From: Firm-13 sp964617375
GTDB lineage: Bacteria; Bacillota; Clostridia; Saccharofermentanales; Saccharofermentanaceae
NCBI GenBank assembly: GCA_964617375.1
Contig: CAZTXQ010000002.1
Span: 57,372-121,371 of the forward strand
Direction of reading: 5' to 3'
Length of the DNA: 64,000 nt
Part shown: piece by piece, positions 17,867 to 27,536 of the stretch
Position numbering within the stretch: position 1 is the stretch's first letter
How the letters are laid out: the number at the start of each line of letters is the position of its first letter
Position numbers and translations under genes: made by a program
The notes under the pieces: model-generated
What the model was told of the DNA's origin: nothing
Seen by the model: the letters and a program-made list of their open reading frames with translations, nothing else
Database searches by the model: none

Positions 17867-18003
17867 CACGTAAAAAGCACGGACTTTCCCGGAAGGATTT
17901 GAATTTAAACGGGAAAGAGGTCAACATGTATCATAGTTCTCCGGAAAATAGCGCATGTTGCACAAGTTTAGGCGCGAAAAAATGTATTTTTTCATAAAAA
18001 GTG

Positions 18004-18032
18004 TTGACATATGTGCCGCAAAAACAGATTAT
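18004..18032 (+). promoter_or_regulatory. Promoter of the J-domain-like gene
   Basis: TTGACA (18004-18009) and GATTAT (18027-18032) are 17 bp apart, about 90 bp before the ATG at 18121. The -35 is perfect and the -10 matches 4 of 6. The 250-bp gap after the ABC exporter otherwise holds nothing recognised. Confidence 0.55.
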
Positions 18033-18120
18033 AGAGTAAATCGAATGTTCTGAACAACGATGCTATCCGGAACAGGGGTTTGTCGGATCCTAACGTAATT
18101 CGTGAGGGGAGCTCATAAAT

Positions 18121-19284
18121 ATGAACATGTGGACAATACTCAAAATCAACAAAACAAAAGATACGGGGGCTATGAAGAGTGCCTATTCGAAGCTGAAGAG
18201 CACCGCGTCTTCTCAGGAGGCCAAGATCATTTCGACGGCCTATGATTTTGCGCTTAAATATGCGGGGATCAGGCAAACCGCGGAATCATATAAGGAGGAA
18301 CTTCTGCTCGAGATGGCTTTCGAACGTTATTGGATGAAGCACTCACCCGACGCCGCCTCTGTTCAGGACGGAAGCTCCGAGAGCGCTCCGGTTGTCAAAG
18401 GGCCGCTCTACGACGACTTTTTTAACCAGCTTCAAAGAGTTTACGACAACTTCTTTAACCGCCGGGTCATCATGAACTGGAAGAGCATCATCAATCAGAA
18501 CGTTTACTGGGGCAACAGCAAGGCGAACCTCGAGACCGGGGTACAGGAGTTCCTGATCACGCACAGAAATATGCCTTCGGACGTCTGGGAGATGTTTGAC
18601 GAGGAATACGGCTGGAGTTCGAAGGTCGGGACGCTGACCGAGACCAATAAGCCGTTTGCCAGATGTCTTCTGATTGAGCTCTGTCAGAAATGGAAGCTGG
18701 ATTATTCCTTTATCAGCCGCGACACCTTAAGCGATTACGAGGGGTACATCGAATACAGAAGACTGACCAGAGAAGCCGCTCTCGAGAACGATATGGATGC
18801 GGTCAGAGAGAACTTTGACCACGCGATCGATATTTTCACGAATGATCCGATTCTCTACGTAATCACCGCCGATTTTTATGATTCGCAGCAGCCCTTTATC
18901 AAGTACGGCGAATTCGGACCGGAATTTCTTCACGCGCTCAATAAGCTGATCAAGATTCACTACGACGACGCGAAGTATCTTATGATGCGCGCGGCTTACA
19001 ACAAGAGCTGCGAATACTTCGAAGACGCCAGAGATGATCTCGAAGCCGCAATGAAGCTTTGCCCCGAGAACTTAAGGATTCCGTATGAAATCGCGGACAG
19101 CTATAGAATTCAGGAAATGGACGGCAAGGCCAAGGGATATTTAAAGCAGATCAAGAAGGTTTACGAGAAGACGCAGATGGCGCTTGAGAGGAAAGTCTCA
19201 ACGGAAAAAGATCCGGACCGTATATCCGAGCTGATCGATTCCAACGACCGCGTGATCGGTCAGGTCTTCGAGATTCTGAAATAA
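18121..19284 (+). CDS. Degenerate J-domain-like protein with helical repeats
   Basis: This 387-residue protein is not firmly assigned. The start MWTILKINKTKDTGAMKSAY, then AYDFALKYA, resembles the J-domain proteins common in Lachnospiraceae (W-x-I-L-x-I...AYxxA). The HPD motif needed to stimulate DnaK is missing and the segment where it should be is shortened. The rest is charged and helical, and the C-terminal part (ARDDLEAAMKLCPENLRIPYEIADSY) looks like tetratricopeptide repeats. No signal peptide is visible. It converges with the patatin gene, 6 bp away. Confidence 0.5.
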   Translation: MNMWTILKINKTKDTGAMKSAYSKLKSTASSQEAKIISTAYDFALKYAGIRQTAESYKEELLLEMAFERYWMKHSPDAASVQDGSSESAPVVKGPLYDDFFNQLQRVYDNFFNRRVIMNWKSIINQNVYWGNSKANLETGVQEFLITHRNMPSDVWEMFDEEYGWSSKVGTLTETNKPFARCLLIELCQKWKLDYSFISRDTLSDYEGYIEYRRLTREAALENDMDAVRENFDHAIDIFTNDPILYVITADFYDSQQPFIKYGEFGPEFLHALNKLIKIHYDDAKYLMMRAAYNKSCEYFEDARDDLEAAMKLCPENLRIPYEIADSYRIQEMDGKAKGYLKQIKKVYEKTQMALERKVSTEKDPDRISELIDSNDRVIGQVFEILK

Positions 19285-19290
19285 GCCGTC

Positions 19291-20127
19291 TCAACGGAAA
19301 AGACTTTGGATCTCGCCGATCTTTTCTTTGGCGAGATCGAACCCGTGTCCGTAATTCAGCCGGATTTGACCGAGATCCTTTTCCATGCTGTCAAGTGAAT
19401 AGCGCGGACGGATGATCACGGCTTTTCCCGCGGCTTCAAGTGCCTCGCAGTAGTCTTCCTCCTCGTTGTACCGGATGTGGCGCGTCCTTAAGACATCCAC
19501 CATATTCGGATATTTTCGGCCGAGAAGACGAATGACCATGTCGTAATCTTTCTGATATTCTTTGCGAAAACCTGCCGGCTGCGTCAGAACGATCAGGTTC
19601 TTTTCGTTGCCGTCGGCGATGGCCTTCCGGATCGGAATCGAGTCTGCAAGACCGCCGTCGTAATATTCCCGTCCGTTCCATTCGATGACGGGAAACAGCA
19701 AAGGCAGCGCGCATGTGGCGCGCAGAATCCGGCATTTCGGATCCATTTGCATGCAGTCGAGATATTCCGCTTCCCCCGTCCGCGCGTTTGTGGCGACGGC
19801 ATATACGGTTCCTTCATAGGCGAAAAACGTATCCCAGTCGAACGGGACCAGACGGTTGGGGATCTCGTCAAATACGAAATCAAGTCCGAAGAGGCTGCGG
19901 TTCCGGAGGAAATTACGGCGGCTGATATAACGGCTGTCGTGCCGGTATTTGAGGAGTACTTCGAGATTTCTTCCCTTTTGCCGGGAAATATAGGAGATAC
20001 CGTTGCTGATACCGGCGGAAACGCCGATACAGTATTTGAAATAGATATTTTCTTCGATGAGCGCATCCATGACGCCGGCGCTGAAAATACCGCGAAGAGA
20101 TCCGCCTTCCAATACAAGTCCGGGCAT
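19291..20127 (-). CDS. Patatin-like phospholipase
   Basis: This 278-residue protein belongs to the patatin-like acyl hydrolases. It has the oxyanion loop EGGSLRGIFSAG, the nucleophile motif GVSAG and the catalytic aspartate motif DGGLADSIP, giving the Ser-Asp dyad. The family cleaves fatty acids from phospholipids. There is no signal peptide, so it is probably cytoplasmic. The ATG at 20125-20127 is chosen because GGGAGGG lies just upstream and MPGLVLEGG is the usual start; the open frame extends 36 codons further without similarity. Confidence 0.9.
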   Translation of the reverse strand: MPGLVLEGGSLRGIFSAGVMDALIEENIYFKYCIGVSAGISNGISYISRQKGRNLEVLLKYRHDSRYISRRNFLRNRSLFGLDFVFDEIPNRLVPFDWDTFFAYEGTVYAVATNARTGEAEYLDCMQMDPKCRILRATCALPLLFPVIEWNGREYYDGGLADSIPIRKAIADGNEKNLIVLTQPAGFRKEYQKDYDMVIRLLGRKYPNMVDVLRTRHIRYNEEEDYCEALEAAGKAVIIRPRYSLDSMEKDLGQIRLNYGHGFDLAKEKIGEIQSLFR

Positions 20128-20338
20128 ATTAACCCTCCCGCTGTTTGGAAAGTACTCCGGAAAGGTCCGGATCTGCTTTCCCAAGTGACCATTTCGCGCT
20201 TTCGAAAAGGTACAATGAAAGTATAGAGGATTCACTTTTTCTTTACAAGAATATTCTCCCGGGAGAAATCCCTTCCCGGCATGGGAGCGGCCGGCACAGC
20301 TTGAGGAATCCCGTCTCCTTGAAAAAGGGTCAAACCCC

Positions 20339-20367
20339 TTGACATTCGGCGCTTTACACCGTACTAT
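20339..20367 (+). promoter_or_regulatory. Promoter of the polyamine operon with an overlapping dyad
   Basis: TTGACA (20339-20344) and TACTAT (20362-20367) are 17 bp apart, about 40 bp before the speD start. A GGGT-CAA-ACCC dyad at 20327-20337 ends immediately before the -35 and could be an operator. No regulator gene is adjacent. Confidence 0.6.
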
Positions 20368-20408
20368 CCACGATGTGTATTTATCTATTTTTTGAAAGAA
20401 AGGTTGTG

Positions 20409-21227
20409 ATGTTAGGGTTGGAGAAAAAGCTGACTTTATACGGCTTTAACAACCTCACAAAAACACTTAGCTTCAACATCTACGATGTGTGCTATGCAAA
20501 GAGTGAGAGAGAACAAAGAGAATATATCGCATATGTTGACGGGCAGTACAATTCTGATCGTCTGACAAAAATTCTGTGTGACGTTACCGATATGATCGGC
20601 GCGCACGTTCTGAATATATCCAAGCAGGATTATGATCCGCAGGGTGCGTCCGTAACGCTTCTGGTAACCGAGGAGGAGATGTCCGACGACTTGATCGACG
20701 CCTCCTGCAACAGGGGACGCGGATTTAACGGGCTTGTTGCCAAGGAGTCCGTAGCCGGACATCTCGACAAGAGCCACCTTACCGTTCATACCTATCCCGA
20801 GTATCACCCGGATAATTCCATCGCGACTTTTCGCGTTGACATAGACGTATCCACCTGCGGCAAGATTTCGCCGCTCAATACGCTCGATTACCTGATCAGC
20901 AGCTTTGACTCGGATATCATGACCATCGATTACCGCGTGCGCGGCTTTACGCGCGACGTGAACGGCAAGAAGCTGTTTATCGATCATGATATCACGTCCA
21001 TTCAGGACTATATCGACGACAAGACGTTGGAGACGTACGACGCGATCGACGTAAACGTCTACCAGTCCAACATTTTCCATACCAAAATGCTCATCAAGGA
21101 GCTCGAACTGCAGAATTATCTTTTCAACAAAGATGTACGTGAGCTGCCGCCGAAACAGCGCCTTTCGATCTCGAACAGCCTTCGCCGTGAAATGATCGAG
21201 ATTTTCAGCGGAATGAACATCTACTGA
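20409..21227 (+). CDS. speD: S-adenosylmethionine decarboxylase proenzyme SpeD
   Basis: SpeD makes decarboxylated SAM, the aminopropyl donor for spermidine. The 272-residue protein closely follows the E. coli-type enzyme: HLDKSHLTVHTYPE contains the self-cleavage site (Lys121-Ser122) that creates the pyruvoyl group. DVSTCGKISPL, DIMTIDYRVRGFTRD and VNVYQSNIFHTKM are also conserved. The ATG at 20409 has AGAAAGG upstream; an in-frame start 12 codons earlier lacks family similarity. It heads speD-speA-speE. Confidence 0.95.
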   Translation: MLGLEKKLTLYGFNNLTKTLSFNIYDVCYAKSEREQREYIAYVDGQYNSDRLTKILCDVTDMIGAHVLNISKQDYDPQGASVTLLVTEEEMSDDLIDASCNRGRGFNGLVAKESVAGHLDKSHLTVHTYPEYHPDNSIATFRVDIDVSTCGKISPLNTLDYLISSFDSDIMTIDYRVRGFTRDVNGKKLFIDHDITSIQDYIDDKTLETYDAIDVNVYQSNIFHTKMLIKELELQNYLFNKDVRELPPKQRLSISNSLRREMIEIFSGMNIY

Positions 21228-21299
21228 CCGGGGCACGCTTATCTTTTCCGCCTGTGCGGCGGGATGGAATGCTTTGGGTCTCCCGGGAAGGAGTCGTAT

Positions 21300-22775
21300 A
21301 TGAATTCTGTTTCTGAGGGAAAGAACGGACTCTCGCAGAGCCGTGCGCCCGTATATGAAGCTTTACAGGAATATAAGTCGCTTCGAGTCGTCCCGTTTGA
21401 CGTACCGGGGCACAAGCAAGGGCGAGGGAATCCGGAGCTTACCGAGTTCCTCGGCAAGGATTGCCTGGCTGTAGACGTCAACTCGATGAAGCTTCTCGAC
21501 AATCTGTGCCATCCGGTGTCCGTTATACGGGAAGCCGAGGAACTGGCCGCCGAAGCTTTCGGAGCGACGCACGCATTCTTTATCGTGAACGGGACGACAG
21601 CGGCTGTTCAGGCAATGATTCTTTCCGTAGTTAAGCCGGGAGAAGAGATTATTCTTCCGCGAAATGTGCACAGGAGCTCGATTGCGGCGCTTGTTCTGTG
21701 CGGAGCCGTTCCCGTGTACGTCGATCCCGGTGTCGACAAGGAACTCGGAATTCCTCTCGGGATGTCCGTTTCCGACGTGGAAAAGGCCATTCTCGCACAT
21801 CCGGAGGCCAAGGCCGTCGTCGTCAACAATCCTACCTACTACGGCGTATGCTCTGATCTTCGCGCGATCACGGAGCTCGCGCACCGTCATGGCATGAAGG
21901 TGCTCGCAGACGAAGCGCACGGCACGCACTTCTATTTCAGCGACAAGCTTCCCTTGTCCGCGATGGCCGCGGGCGCCGACTTAGCGGCGGTAAGCATGCA
22001 CAAGACCGGCGGCTCCCTGACGCAGAGTTCGTTTCTTCTTGCCGGAAAAAACGAGAGCGAAGGGCATATCCGTCAAATCCTGAACCTTACGCAGACCACG
22101 AGCGCCTCATACCTTCTGATGTCATCGCTCGATCTGTCCAGAAGAAATCTCGCGCTGAACGGCGTCAAGATCTTTGACGAAGTCATACGTCTGGCCGACT
22201 ACGGCAGAGACGAGATCAACAAGCTCGGCGGCTATTACGCATATTCAAAGGAACGGACGAACGGCGACACTTTTTTCGCGTTTGACACGACGAAGCTGTC
22301 GGTATTTACGAGGAACATCGGCCTGACCGGCGTAGAGGTCTATGATCTCCTGAGAGACGAATACGGTATCCAGATCGAATTCGGCGATCTCGGGAATTTT
22401 CTGGCAGTGATCTCCGTAGGCGACCGTGAGCGTGAGCTTGAGCGGCTTGTCAGCGCGCTCTCCGAGATCAAGCGGCGCTATTCCAAAGATCCGTACGGCC
22501 TTCTCGACCACGAATACATTCATCCGACTGTCGATATGACGCCGCAAAGCGCATTCTATGCCGACAAGATTTCGCTGCCGATTGCGGAGTGCGCGGGGCG
22601 GATCGCCGCGGAGTCCGTCATGTGCTATCCGCCGGGAATACCGATTGTCGCGCCGGGCGAGCGGATTACGAAGGAAATCATCGATTACATTGTATATGCC
22701 AAGAATAAGGGAAGCTTTATGACCGGGACCGAAGACATTGCGGTGAACGAGATCTGCGTCGTCAAAGGCCGGTAA
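21300..22775 (+). CDS. speA: Orn/Lys/Arg decarboxylase, Gram-positive SpeA type
   Basis: This 491-residue PLP enzyme makes the diamine precursor for spermidine. It has PFDVPGHKQGRG near the start, the cofactor strand VLADEAHGTH, and the PLP lysine in SMHKTGGSLTQSS (about residue 234). Its length fits the short form lacking the N-terminal wing domain, as in B. subtilis SpeA. From sequence alone arginine, lysine or ornithine cannot be separated. An AAGGAG site supports the ATG at 21300. It lies between speD and speE; no speB follows, so if it uses arginine, agmatine hydrolysis must be encoded elsewhere. Confidence 0.9.
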   Translation: MNSVSEGKNGLSQSRAPVYEALQEYKSLRVVPFDVPGHKQGRGNPELTEFLGKDCLAVDVNSMKLLDNLCHPVSVIREAEELAAEAFGATHAFFIVNGTTAAVQAMILSVVKPGEEIILPRNVHRSSIAALVLCGAVPVYVDPGVDKELGIPLGMSVSDVEKAILAHPEAKAVVVNNPTYYGVCSDLRAITELAHRHGMKVLADEAHGTHFYFSDKLPLSAMAAGADLAAVSMHKTGGSLTQSSFLLAGKNESEGHIRQILNLTQTTSASYLLMSSLDLSRRNLALNGVKIFDEVIRLADYGRDEINKLGGYYAYSKERTNGDTFFAFDTTKLSVFTRNIGLTGVEVYDLLRDEYGIQIEFGDLGNFLAVISVGDRERELERLVSALSEIKRRYSKDPYGLLDHEYIHPTVDMTPQSAFYADKISLPIAECAGRIAAESVMCYPPGIPIVAPGERITKEIIDYIVYAKNKGSFMTGTEDIAVNEICVVKGR

Positions 22776-22808
22776 GCTGTTTTCACGCCGAAAGGGGAGA
22801 CTCAAAGA

Positions 22809-23654
22809 ATGGAATTATGGTTTACGGAAGAGCATACGGAGAATGTCCGCTTCTCGATCAAGGTTGAAAAGACTCTTCATACGGAGCAAAGCGAATTTCA
22901 GAGAATCGATGTTTTCGAATCGAAGGAATTCGGCCGGTGCCTGACGCTCGACGGCCTAATGATGGTCACGGAGAAGGACGAATTCATCTATCACGATATG
23001 ATCGTACATGTTCCGATGGCTTCAAACCCCGGGATCCAAAAGGTTCTGGTGATCGGTGCCGGAGACGGCGGGGCTATACGGGAGCTGACCCGCTACGAAG
23101 GAATTGCCCATATTGATCTGGTTGAAATAGACGAGCGCGTCGTCGCCGTAAGCCGGGAATTTCTTCCGGGACTCGCGTCGAAATTCGACGATCCGCGTGT
23201 CAGCATGCATTTCGAGGACGGTCTTCGCTTTATCCGCACATGCGAAAACGAATACGATCTGATCATCGTCGATTCGACGGATCCCTTCGGCCCGGGCGAG
23301 GGCCTTTTCACGAAGGAATTCTACGGCAATTGCTATAAGGCCCTGCGCGAAAACGGGATTCTCGTAAACCAGCACGAGAGCCCCTATTACGAGAACGACG
23401 CAAAAGCGATGACGCGTGCGCACAGCCGCATCGCGCCGTTCTTTCCGGTATGCCGCGTATACCAGGCCCACATTCCGACGTACCCGTCCGGTCACTGGCT
23501 GTTCGGCTTTGCCTCCAAAGGGATCGATCCGATCCGCGATCTCGATGCCGGCGCGTGGAACCGGCTCGGCCTTAAGACACGCTACTACAACACGGATCTT
23601 CATACCGGCTCATTCATGCTCCCGAATTATGTGCTCGAACTTCTCGAGCCGTAG
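22809..23654 (+). CDS. speE: Spermidine synthase SpeE
   Basis: SpeE transfers an aminopropyl group from decarboxylated SAM to putrescine. The 281-residue protein has the Rossmann motif VIGAGDGGAIREL, the acidic residue in VEIDERVV, the catalytic Asp in IIVDSTDPFGPGEGLF, and the substrate segment QHESPYY. AAAGGGGAG precedes the start. It completes the polyamine operon, 33 nt after speA. Confidence 0.95.
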   Translation: MELWFTEEHTENVRFSIKVEKTLHTEQSEFQRIDVFESKEFGRCLTLDGLMMVTEKDEFIYHDMIVHVPMASNPGIQKVLVIGAGDGGAIRELTRYEGIAHIDLVEIDERVVAVSREFLPGLASKFDDPRVSMHFEDGLRFIRTCENEYDLIIVDSTDPFGPGEGLFTKEFYGNCYKALRENGILVNQHESPYYENDAKAMTRAHSRIAPFFPVCRVYQAHIPTYPSGHWLFGFASKGIDPIRDLDAGAWNRLGLKTRYYNTDLHTGSFMLPNYVLELLEP

Positions 23655-23796
23655 GACAGGCGCGAATCTTAATAATTTATTCATGTTATGTATTCCAAAT
23701 GAAACATAAATGATTCGATTTTGCCTCTGTTTGATACTTGATAATCTTCCTCCAAGAGCACAAAATATAGGCATCAGCACGGAGGAATGTAAGAGT

Positions 23797-24345
23797 ATGA
23801 TCGGCAGCCTTATCGCAAAGACAATCGAGTATCTGGGAACGGATACCAAGAGAATAAGCCACGCCATGAAGGTATACTCCTTTTCATTGGCGTTATGGGA
23901 CGAAGAAGCCCTTAGCAGGGAGCTTCCCGATTCCGATGAACGTAAAAAGACACTGCTCTACGCGTCGATTCTTCACGATATCGGCGTTCATGAAGCAGTC
24001 CGGAAATATGACTCCAACGACGGCAGATTTCAGGAGCTCGAAGGACCTTCGGTAGCCGAGGAAATCCTCGAGGAATGCGGTGTCAACCCGCGCCTGAGCG
24101 CCCGCGTCTGCTACCTTGTCGGACATCACCATTCCTATCATCTGATCGACGATCTGGACTTCCAGATCCTTGTCGAGGCAGAAGAGCTGGTGAATCTCGA
24201 GGAAGACAGCGCAGATTTTGAGGCGATTATAGCCGCGAGAGAAATTACGATGAAGACAGCCGGAGCAAAAAGAATTCTTGACAGCTATCTGATCGGCCCC
24301 CCGGTCGAAACCCAGCTGCCATTCTGTCTCGCGGGCAAGAAGTAA
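23797..24345 (+). CDS. HD-domain protein, copy 1
   Basis: This 182-residue protein carries an HD metal-dependent phosphohydrolase motif (SILHDIGVHEA) and a second conserved histidine pair (VGHHHSYHLIDD). Members act on nucleotides or other phosphoesters; the substrate here is unknown. The ATG at 23797 has GGAGG 11 nt upstream. The C-terminal tail of about 15 residues, ending LAGKK, is absent from the adjacent paralogue. Confidence 0.75.
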   Translation: MIGSLIAKTIEYLGTDTKRISHAMKVYSFSLALWDEEALSRELPDSDERKKTLLYASILHDIGVHEAVRKYDSNDGRFQELEGPSVAEEILEECGVNPRLSARVCYLVGHHHSYHLIDDLDFQILVEAEELVNLEEDSADFEAIIAAREITMKTAGAKRILDSYLIGPPVETQLPFCLAGKK

Positions 24346-24455
24346 TTCCGGCGAATGGCTTTCGCTGCTTTTCGAAAAGAGAAGCGGAGAGATAGATTCG
24401 ACGGGGCACATCAGAATCCGCTTTTGTCCGATTAAGCAAGAAACGAGGATTCTTT

Positions 24456-24965
24456 ATGCCCCGTGATATTCTTACCCAGATGATCCTTTATTTCGGAACG
24501 GACTCGAAGAGAATTGCGCACGCCATGAAGGTGTACAGTTTTTCCTATGCGCTCTGGGAAGCGGAAGCCTCCGAGAATGGCATACCGGAATCTGACTCGA
24601 GGAAAGAGTCCCTTCTGATCGCGGCGATTCTTCATGATATCGGCATTCACGAAGCGGAGAAGAAATATCAGTCGGCAGCCGGAAAATACCAGGAAATCGA
24701 AGGGCCTCCGATTGCAGAGCGAATCATGAAGAACTGCTCGGTTCCGGATAAAATTGCGGAGCGGGTGTTGTTTCTGATCGGAAATCACCACTCCTATCAG
24801 AAGATAGACGACACGGACTTTCAGATACTGGTTGAAGCGGATCTCATCGTGAATCTTGAAGAAGACCGGCTCGGACGGGACGCTGTTCTGGCTGCGCGCG
24901 AGCGGTATATGAAGACGGCCGGTGCCAGGAGAATTCTCGACAGTTATCTTCTCTCGAATGAGTAA
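24456..24965 (+). CDS. HD-domain protein, copy 2
   Basis: This 169-residue paralogue of the preceding gene shares ILYFGTDSKRIAHAMKVYSF, AAILHDIGIHEAE and IGNHHSYQKIDD. The two are about 55-60% identical by eye along their length. The tandem arrangement indicates local duplication. The gene ends 20 nt before the sugar-phosphate kinase. Confidence 0.75.
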   Translation: MPRDILTQMILYFGTDSKRIAHAMKVYSFSYALWEAEASENGIPESDSRKESLLIAAILHDIGIHEAEKKYQSAAGKYQEIEGPPIAERIMKNCSVPDKIAERVLFLIGNHHSYQKIDDTDFQILVEADLIVNLEEDRLGRDAVLAARERYMKTAGARRILDSYLLSNE

Positions 24966-24985
24966 AGGGCGAAAGGGATCAGGCT

Positions 24986-25918
24986 ATGATTATTACCGTC
25001 ACTTTGAATCCGGCGATTGACAAAACGGTCGAAGTGCCGGATTTTACTTCGGGCGCATTAAACCGTACCGCGTCCTCCCGTACGGATATCGGAGGCAAGG
25101 GTATCAATGTCGCAAAGGTCGTCCGTGCGCTCGGCTATGAATGCGTCGCAATGGGGATTCTTTTCGGTCAAAGCGGCCGGTATATCGGCAAGTCTCTGGA
25201 GAAGCTCGGCATCGTATGTGACTTCGTATATGCGCCGGGGGAAACCAGGACCAATGTCAAGATAAACGATCCCGTTAACCACATAACAACCGAGTTGAAC
25301 GAACCGGGGTCGCCGGTCGCATCCGAGGTGTTTCTTGATCTCAAAAACCGCATCGCAGAGCGCATAATGCCCGGCGATGTCCTTGTTTTGTCCGGGAGCG
25401 TACCGCCGGGCACGGACCGCGATATCTATCGTGACTGGATCGCGTACTTTAAAGAGCGCGGTGTCTATACCATTCTCGATGCGGACGGAGAACTTTTCCG
25501 CTTTGGCATTGAAGCCGGCCCCGCGGCCGCGAAACCAAATATTCACGAACTCGAGAACTATTTCGGGCGGCCGTTCCATGCGACCGAAGAAATCTGTACG
25601 AAGGCAAGGGAGTTTTTCCGCTTTGGCACCGAGAGAATTCTTGTCTCAATGGGTGACAAAGGCGCCGTTATGCTGGATCGGAATTGCGCGCTCTGTCTGC
25701 CGGCGATGCCGGTTAGCGTAAGCGGCACGGTGGGCGCCGGAGACGCGATGGTCGCTGCCCTCGCGGTATCGGCCGTGCGCCTCGATACACCGGAAAATGC
25801 AATGCGTCTGGCAGTCGCCTGTTCCGCGGCATCCGTTATGACGGAGGGAACGGCGGCACCGTCTTTTAAAGATGTAAATGCGCTTTTGGAGCGCCTGGGG
25901 AGACCGGCATTTTTTTGA
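24986..25918 (+). CDS. PfkB-family kinase, probable 1-phosphofructokinase
   Basis: This 310-residue ribokinase-fold enzyme starts MIITVTLNPAIDKTVEV and has the substrate motif GGKGINVAKVVRALG, DVLVLSGSVPPGT, and the ATP/catalytic motif GTVGAGDAMVAA. These fit the 1-phosphofructokinase / tagatose-6-phosphate kinase branch. No fructose PTS gene is adjacent, so the substrate is open. It is followed by a sugar ABC importer, which has its own upstream gap of 126 bp. Confidence 0.85.
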   Translation: MIITVTLNPAIDKTVEVPDFTSGALNRTASSRTDIGGKGINVAKVVRALGYECVAMGILFGQSGRYIGKSLEKLGIVCDFVYAPGETRTNVKINDPVNHITTELNEPGSPVASEVFLDLKNRIAERIMPGDVLVLSGSVPPGTDRDIYRDWIAYFKERGVYTILDADGELFRFGIEAGPAAAKPNIHELENYFGRPFHATEEICTKAREFFRFGTERILVSMGDKGAVMLDRNCALCLPAMPVSVSGTVGAGDAMVAALAVSAVRLDTPENAMRLAVACSAASVMTEGTAAPSFKDVNALLERLGRPAFF

Positions 25919-26044
25919 CGTTCTATATTGAATGTCATAAATTTCCCTTAACAAGTACATATCGTGCGTATAAAATGCACATATTCCCTCTTATTATATT
26001 AGTGAAGTTCGACAAAACACACAAATTTTAATGGGAGGTTGTTT

Positions 26045-27397
26045 ATGAAACTCAAAAAGATTCTTTCTATGGTTCTTGCTACAGGATTGATCGTTTCCCT
26101 TTCGGCATGCGCCGGTACGACAAGTACGACGGATACCACAAAGGCGAGCGATGCGGCGACAACAACGACGGCTGCGGCTGTTACGGAAGCGACGGCTACA
26201 ACGGCTGCATCAACGGAGCCGGTTTCACTCACCATGTGGAGCATTGCCACCGAGAGTGACGCGTTCAACAAGCCCTACCTTCAGTCTATTGCCGATTACC
26301 AGACGGCCAACCCGAATGTAACGATCAAGATGGAGACATTCGAGAACGAGTCTTACAAGACAAAGATTAAGTCTGCTGTTGCTGCCAACGAGCTCCCCGA
26401 TATCTTCTTCTCATGGGGCGGCGGTTTCTCCAAGAGCTTTATCGAGTCCGGTAAGGTTTTTGCCCTCAATGACTATTATACCGATGAATACAAAGCACAG
26501 CTTCCCGAAGCGGCTCTCGGCAACGTTACCGTTGACGGCAAGTACTACGGCGTAACCTATGCAACACCTGTATCCGTTCTCTTCTACAACAGAGCTATGT
26601 TTGACAAGTACAGCCTCAAGGCTCCGACCACAGTCGATGAGCTGAAGAACGTTTGCCAGACATTCATCGACAACGGCATCACACCTTTTGGCGTCAGCGT
26701 CAAGGATACATGGGTTCTTGCCATGTTCAACGATGCTCTTACCCTTAAGACGGCCGGTCCCTCTCAGGTAAAGGATGTTCTCACGAAGACAAGCGGAAGC
26801 TTTGATTCCGCCGACTTCCTTACCTCTGCCACTACTCTTAAAGAACTGATCGACATGGGCGCCTTCATTGACGGTGCAACCGGTCTCTCCAACGACGAAG
26901 CCAGTGCTCTGTTCTATGACGGAACCGTTCCGATGTACGTCACAGGCAGCTGGATGGGCGGTTCCATCATGTCCGACGCCGCTAACCCCGCTGATTTCGA
27001 CGCAGCTCCGATCCCGGTTATCAACAGCTCCAATGCCAAGATCACTGACTTCATGGGCGGCGCTTCCGATACACTTATGGTTGCTGCTTCCTCTGAGAAT
27101 ACAGACGCTGCTGCCAAGGCAGTATTCGAAATTAGCAAGGGCATCTCCAAGTATGCTTATCTGAGTGGCGCAGGAATCGCTGCATGGAAAGTTGACTATG
27201 ATGCCAGCTCTGTTAACCCGATCACAGCCAAAGTTGCTGAGCTCGCCGGCGGAGCCACATCCTTCACCCTCTGGTTTGATACTCTGATGGAAGCCGACGA
27301 TGCCGGTGAATATCTTGCTCTCCTCCAGGAACTCTATGTCGGCAACATCTCGCCGGAAGATTTCACAGCGGCTATGGGCGAACAGCTCGCCGCCTAA
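26045..27397 (+). CDS. Sugar ABC transporter substrate-binding lipoprotein
   Basis: This 450-residue family 1 extracellular solute-binding protein has a signal peptide and lipobox (LSAC, Cys about residue 21), then a Thr/Ala-rich tether of about 40 residues. The core begins VSLTMWSIATES, with ANELPDIFFSWGGG and GTVPMYVTGSWMGG, typical of MalE-like binders. A GGGAGG site precedes the ATG. It is followed by two permeases and a GH3 glycosidase, so the ligand is probably an oligosaccharide from plant glycans. The ATPase is not encoded here; a shared MsmX-type ATPase elsewhere is likely. Confidence 0.9.
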   Translation: MKLKKILSMVLATGLIVSLSACAGTTSTTDTTKASDAATTTTAAAVTEATATTAASTEPVSLTMWSIATESDAFNKPYLQSIADYQTANPNVTIKMETFENESYKTKIKSAVAANELPDIFFSWGGGFSKSFIESGKVFALNDYYTDEYKAQLPEAALGNVTVDGKYYGVTYATPVSVLFYNRAMFDKYSLKAPTTVDELKNVCQTFIDNGITPFGVSVKDTWVLAMFNDALTLKTAGPSQVKDVLTKTSGSFDSADFLTSATTLKELIDMGAFIDGATGLSNDEASALFYDGTVPMYVTGSWMGGSIMSDAANPADFDAAPIPVINSSNAKITDFMGGASDTLMVAASSENTDAAAKAVFEISKGISKYAYLSGAGIAAWKVDYDASSVNPITAKVAELAGGATSFTLWFDTLMEADDAGEYLALLQELYVGNISPEDFTAAMGEQLAA

Positions 27398-27444
27398 GAG
27401 ATTCTAGTCCACTCATACTTTAGCTTCATGTATTTTCGCTCACC

Positions 27445-27508
27445 CGGAAACGGGACGTCATATCCTTTTGATGCACGGTACATCATTAGAACGTGGCGTC
27501 CCGTTCCG
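27445..27508 (+). other. Stem-loop between the binding-protein and permease genes
   Basis: CGGAAACGGGACG at 27445 pairs with CGTCCCGTTCCG ending at 27508 across a loop of about 35 nt, with no T-run. Such structures after binding-protein genes commonly stabilise the upstream mRNA or partly stop transcription, allowing more binding protein than permease. Confidence 0.5.
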
Positions 27509-27536
27509 CGGAATTTAAACGGAGGGAGAACCATTT

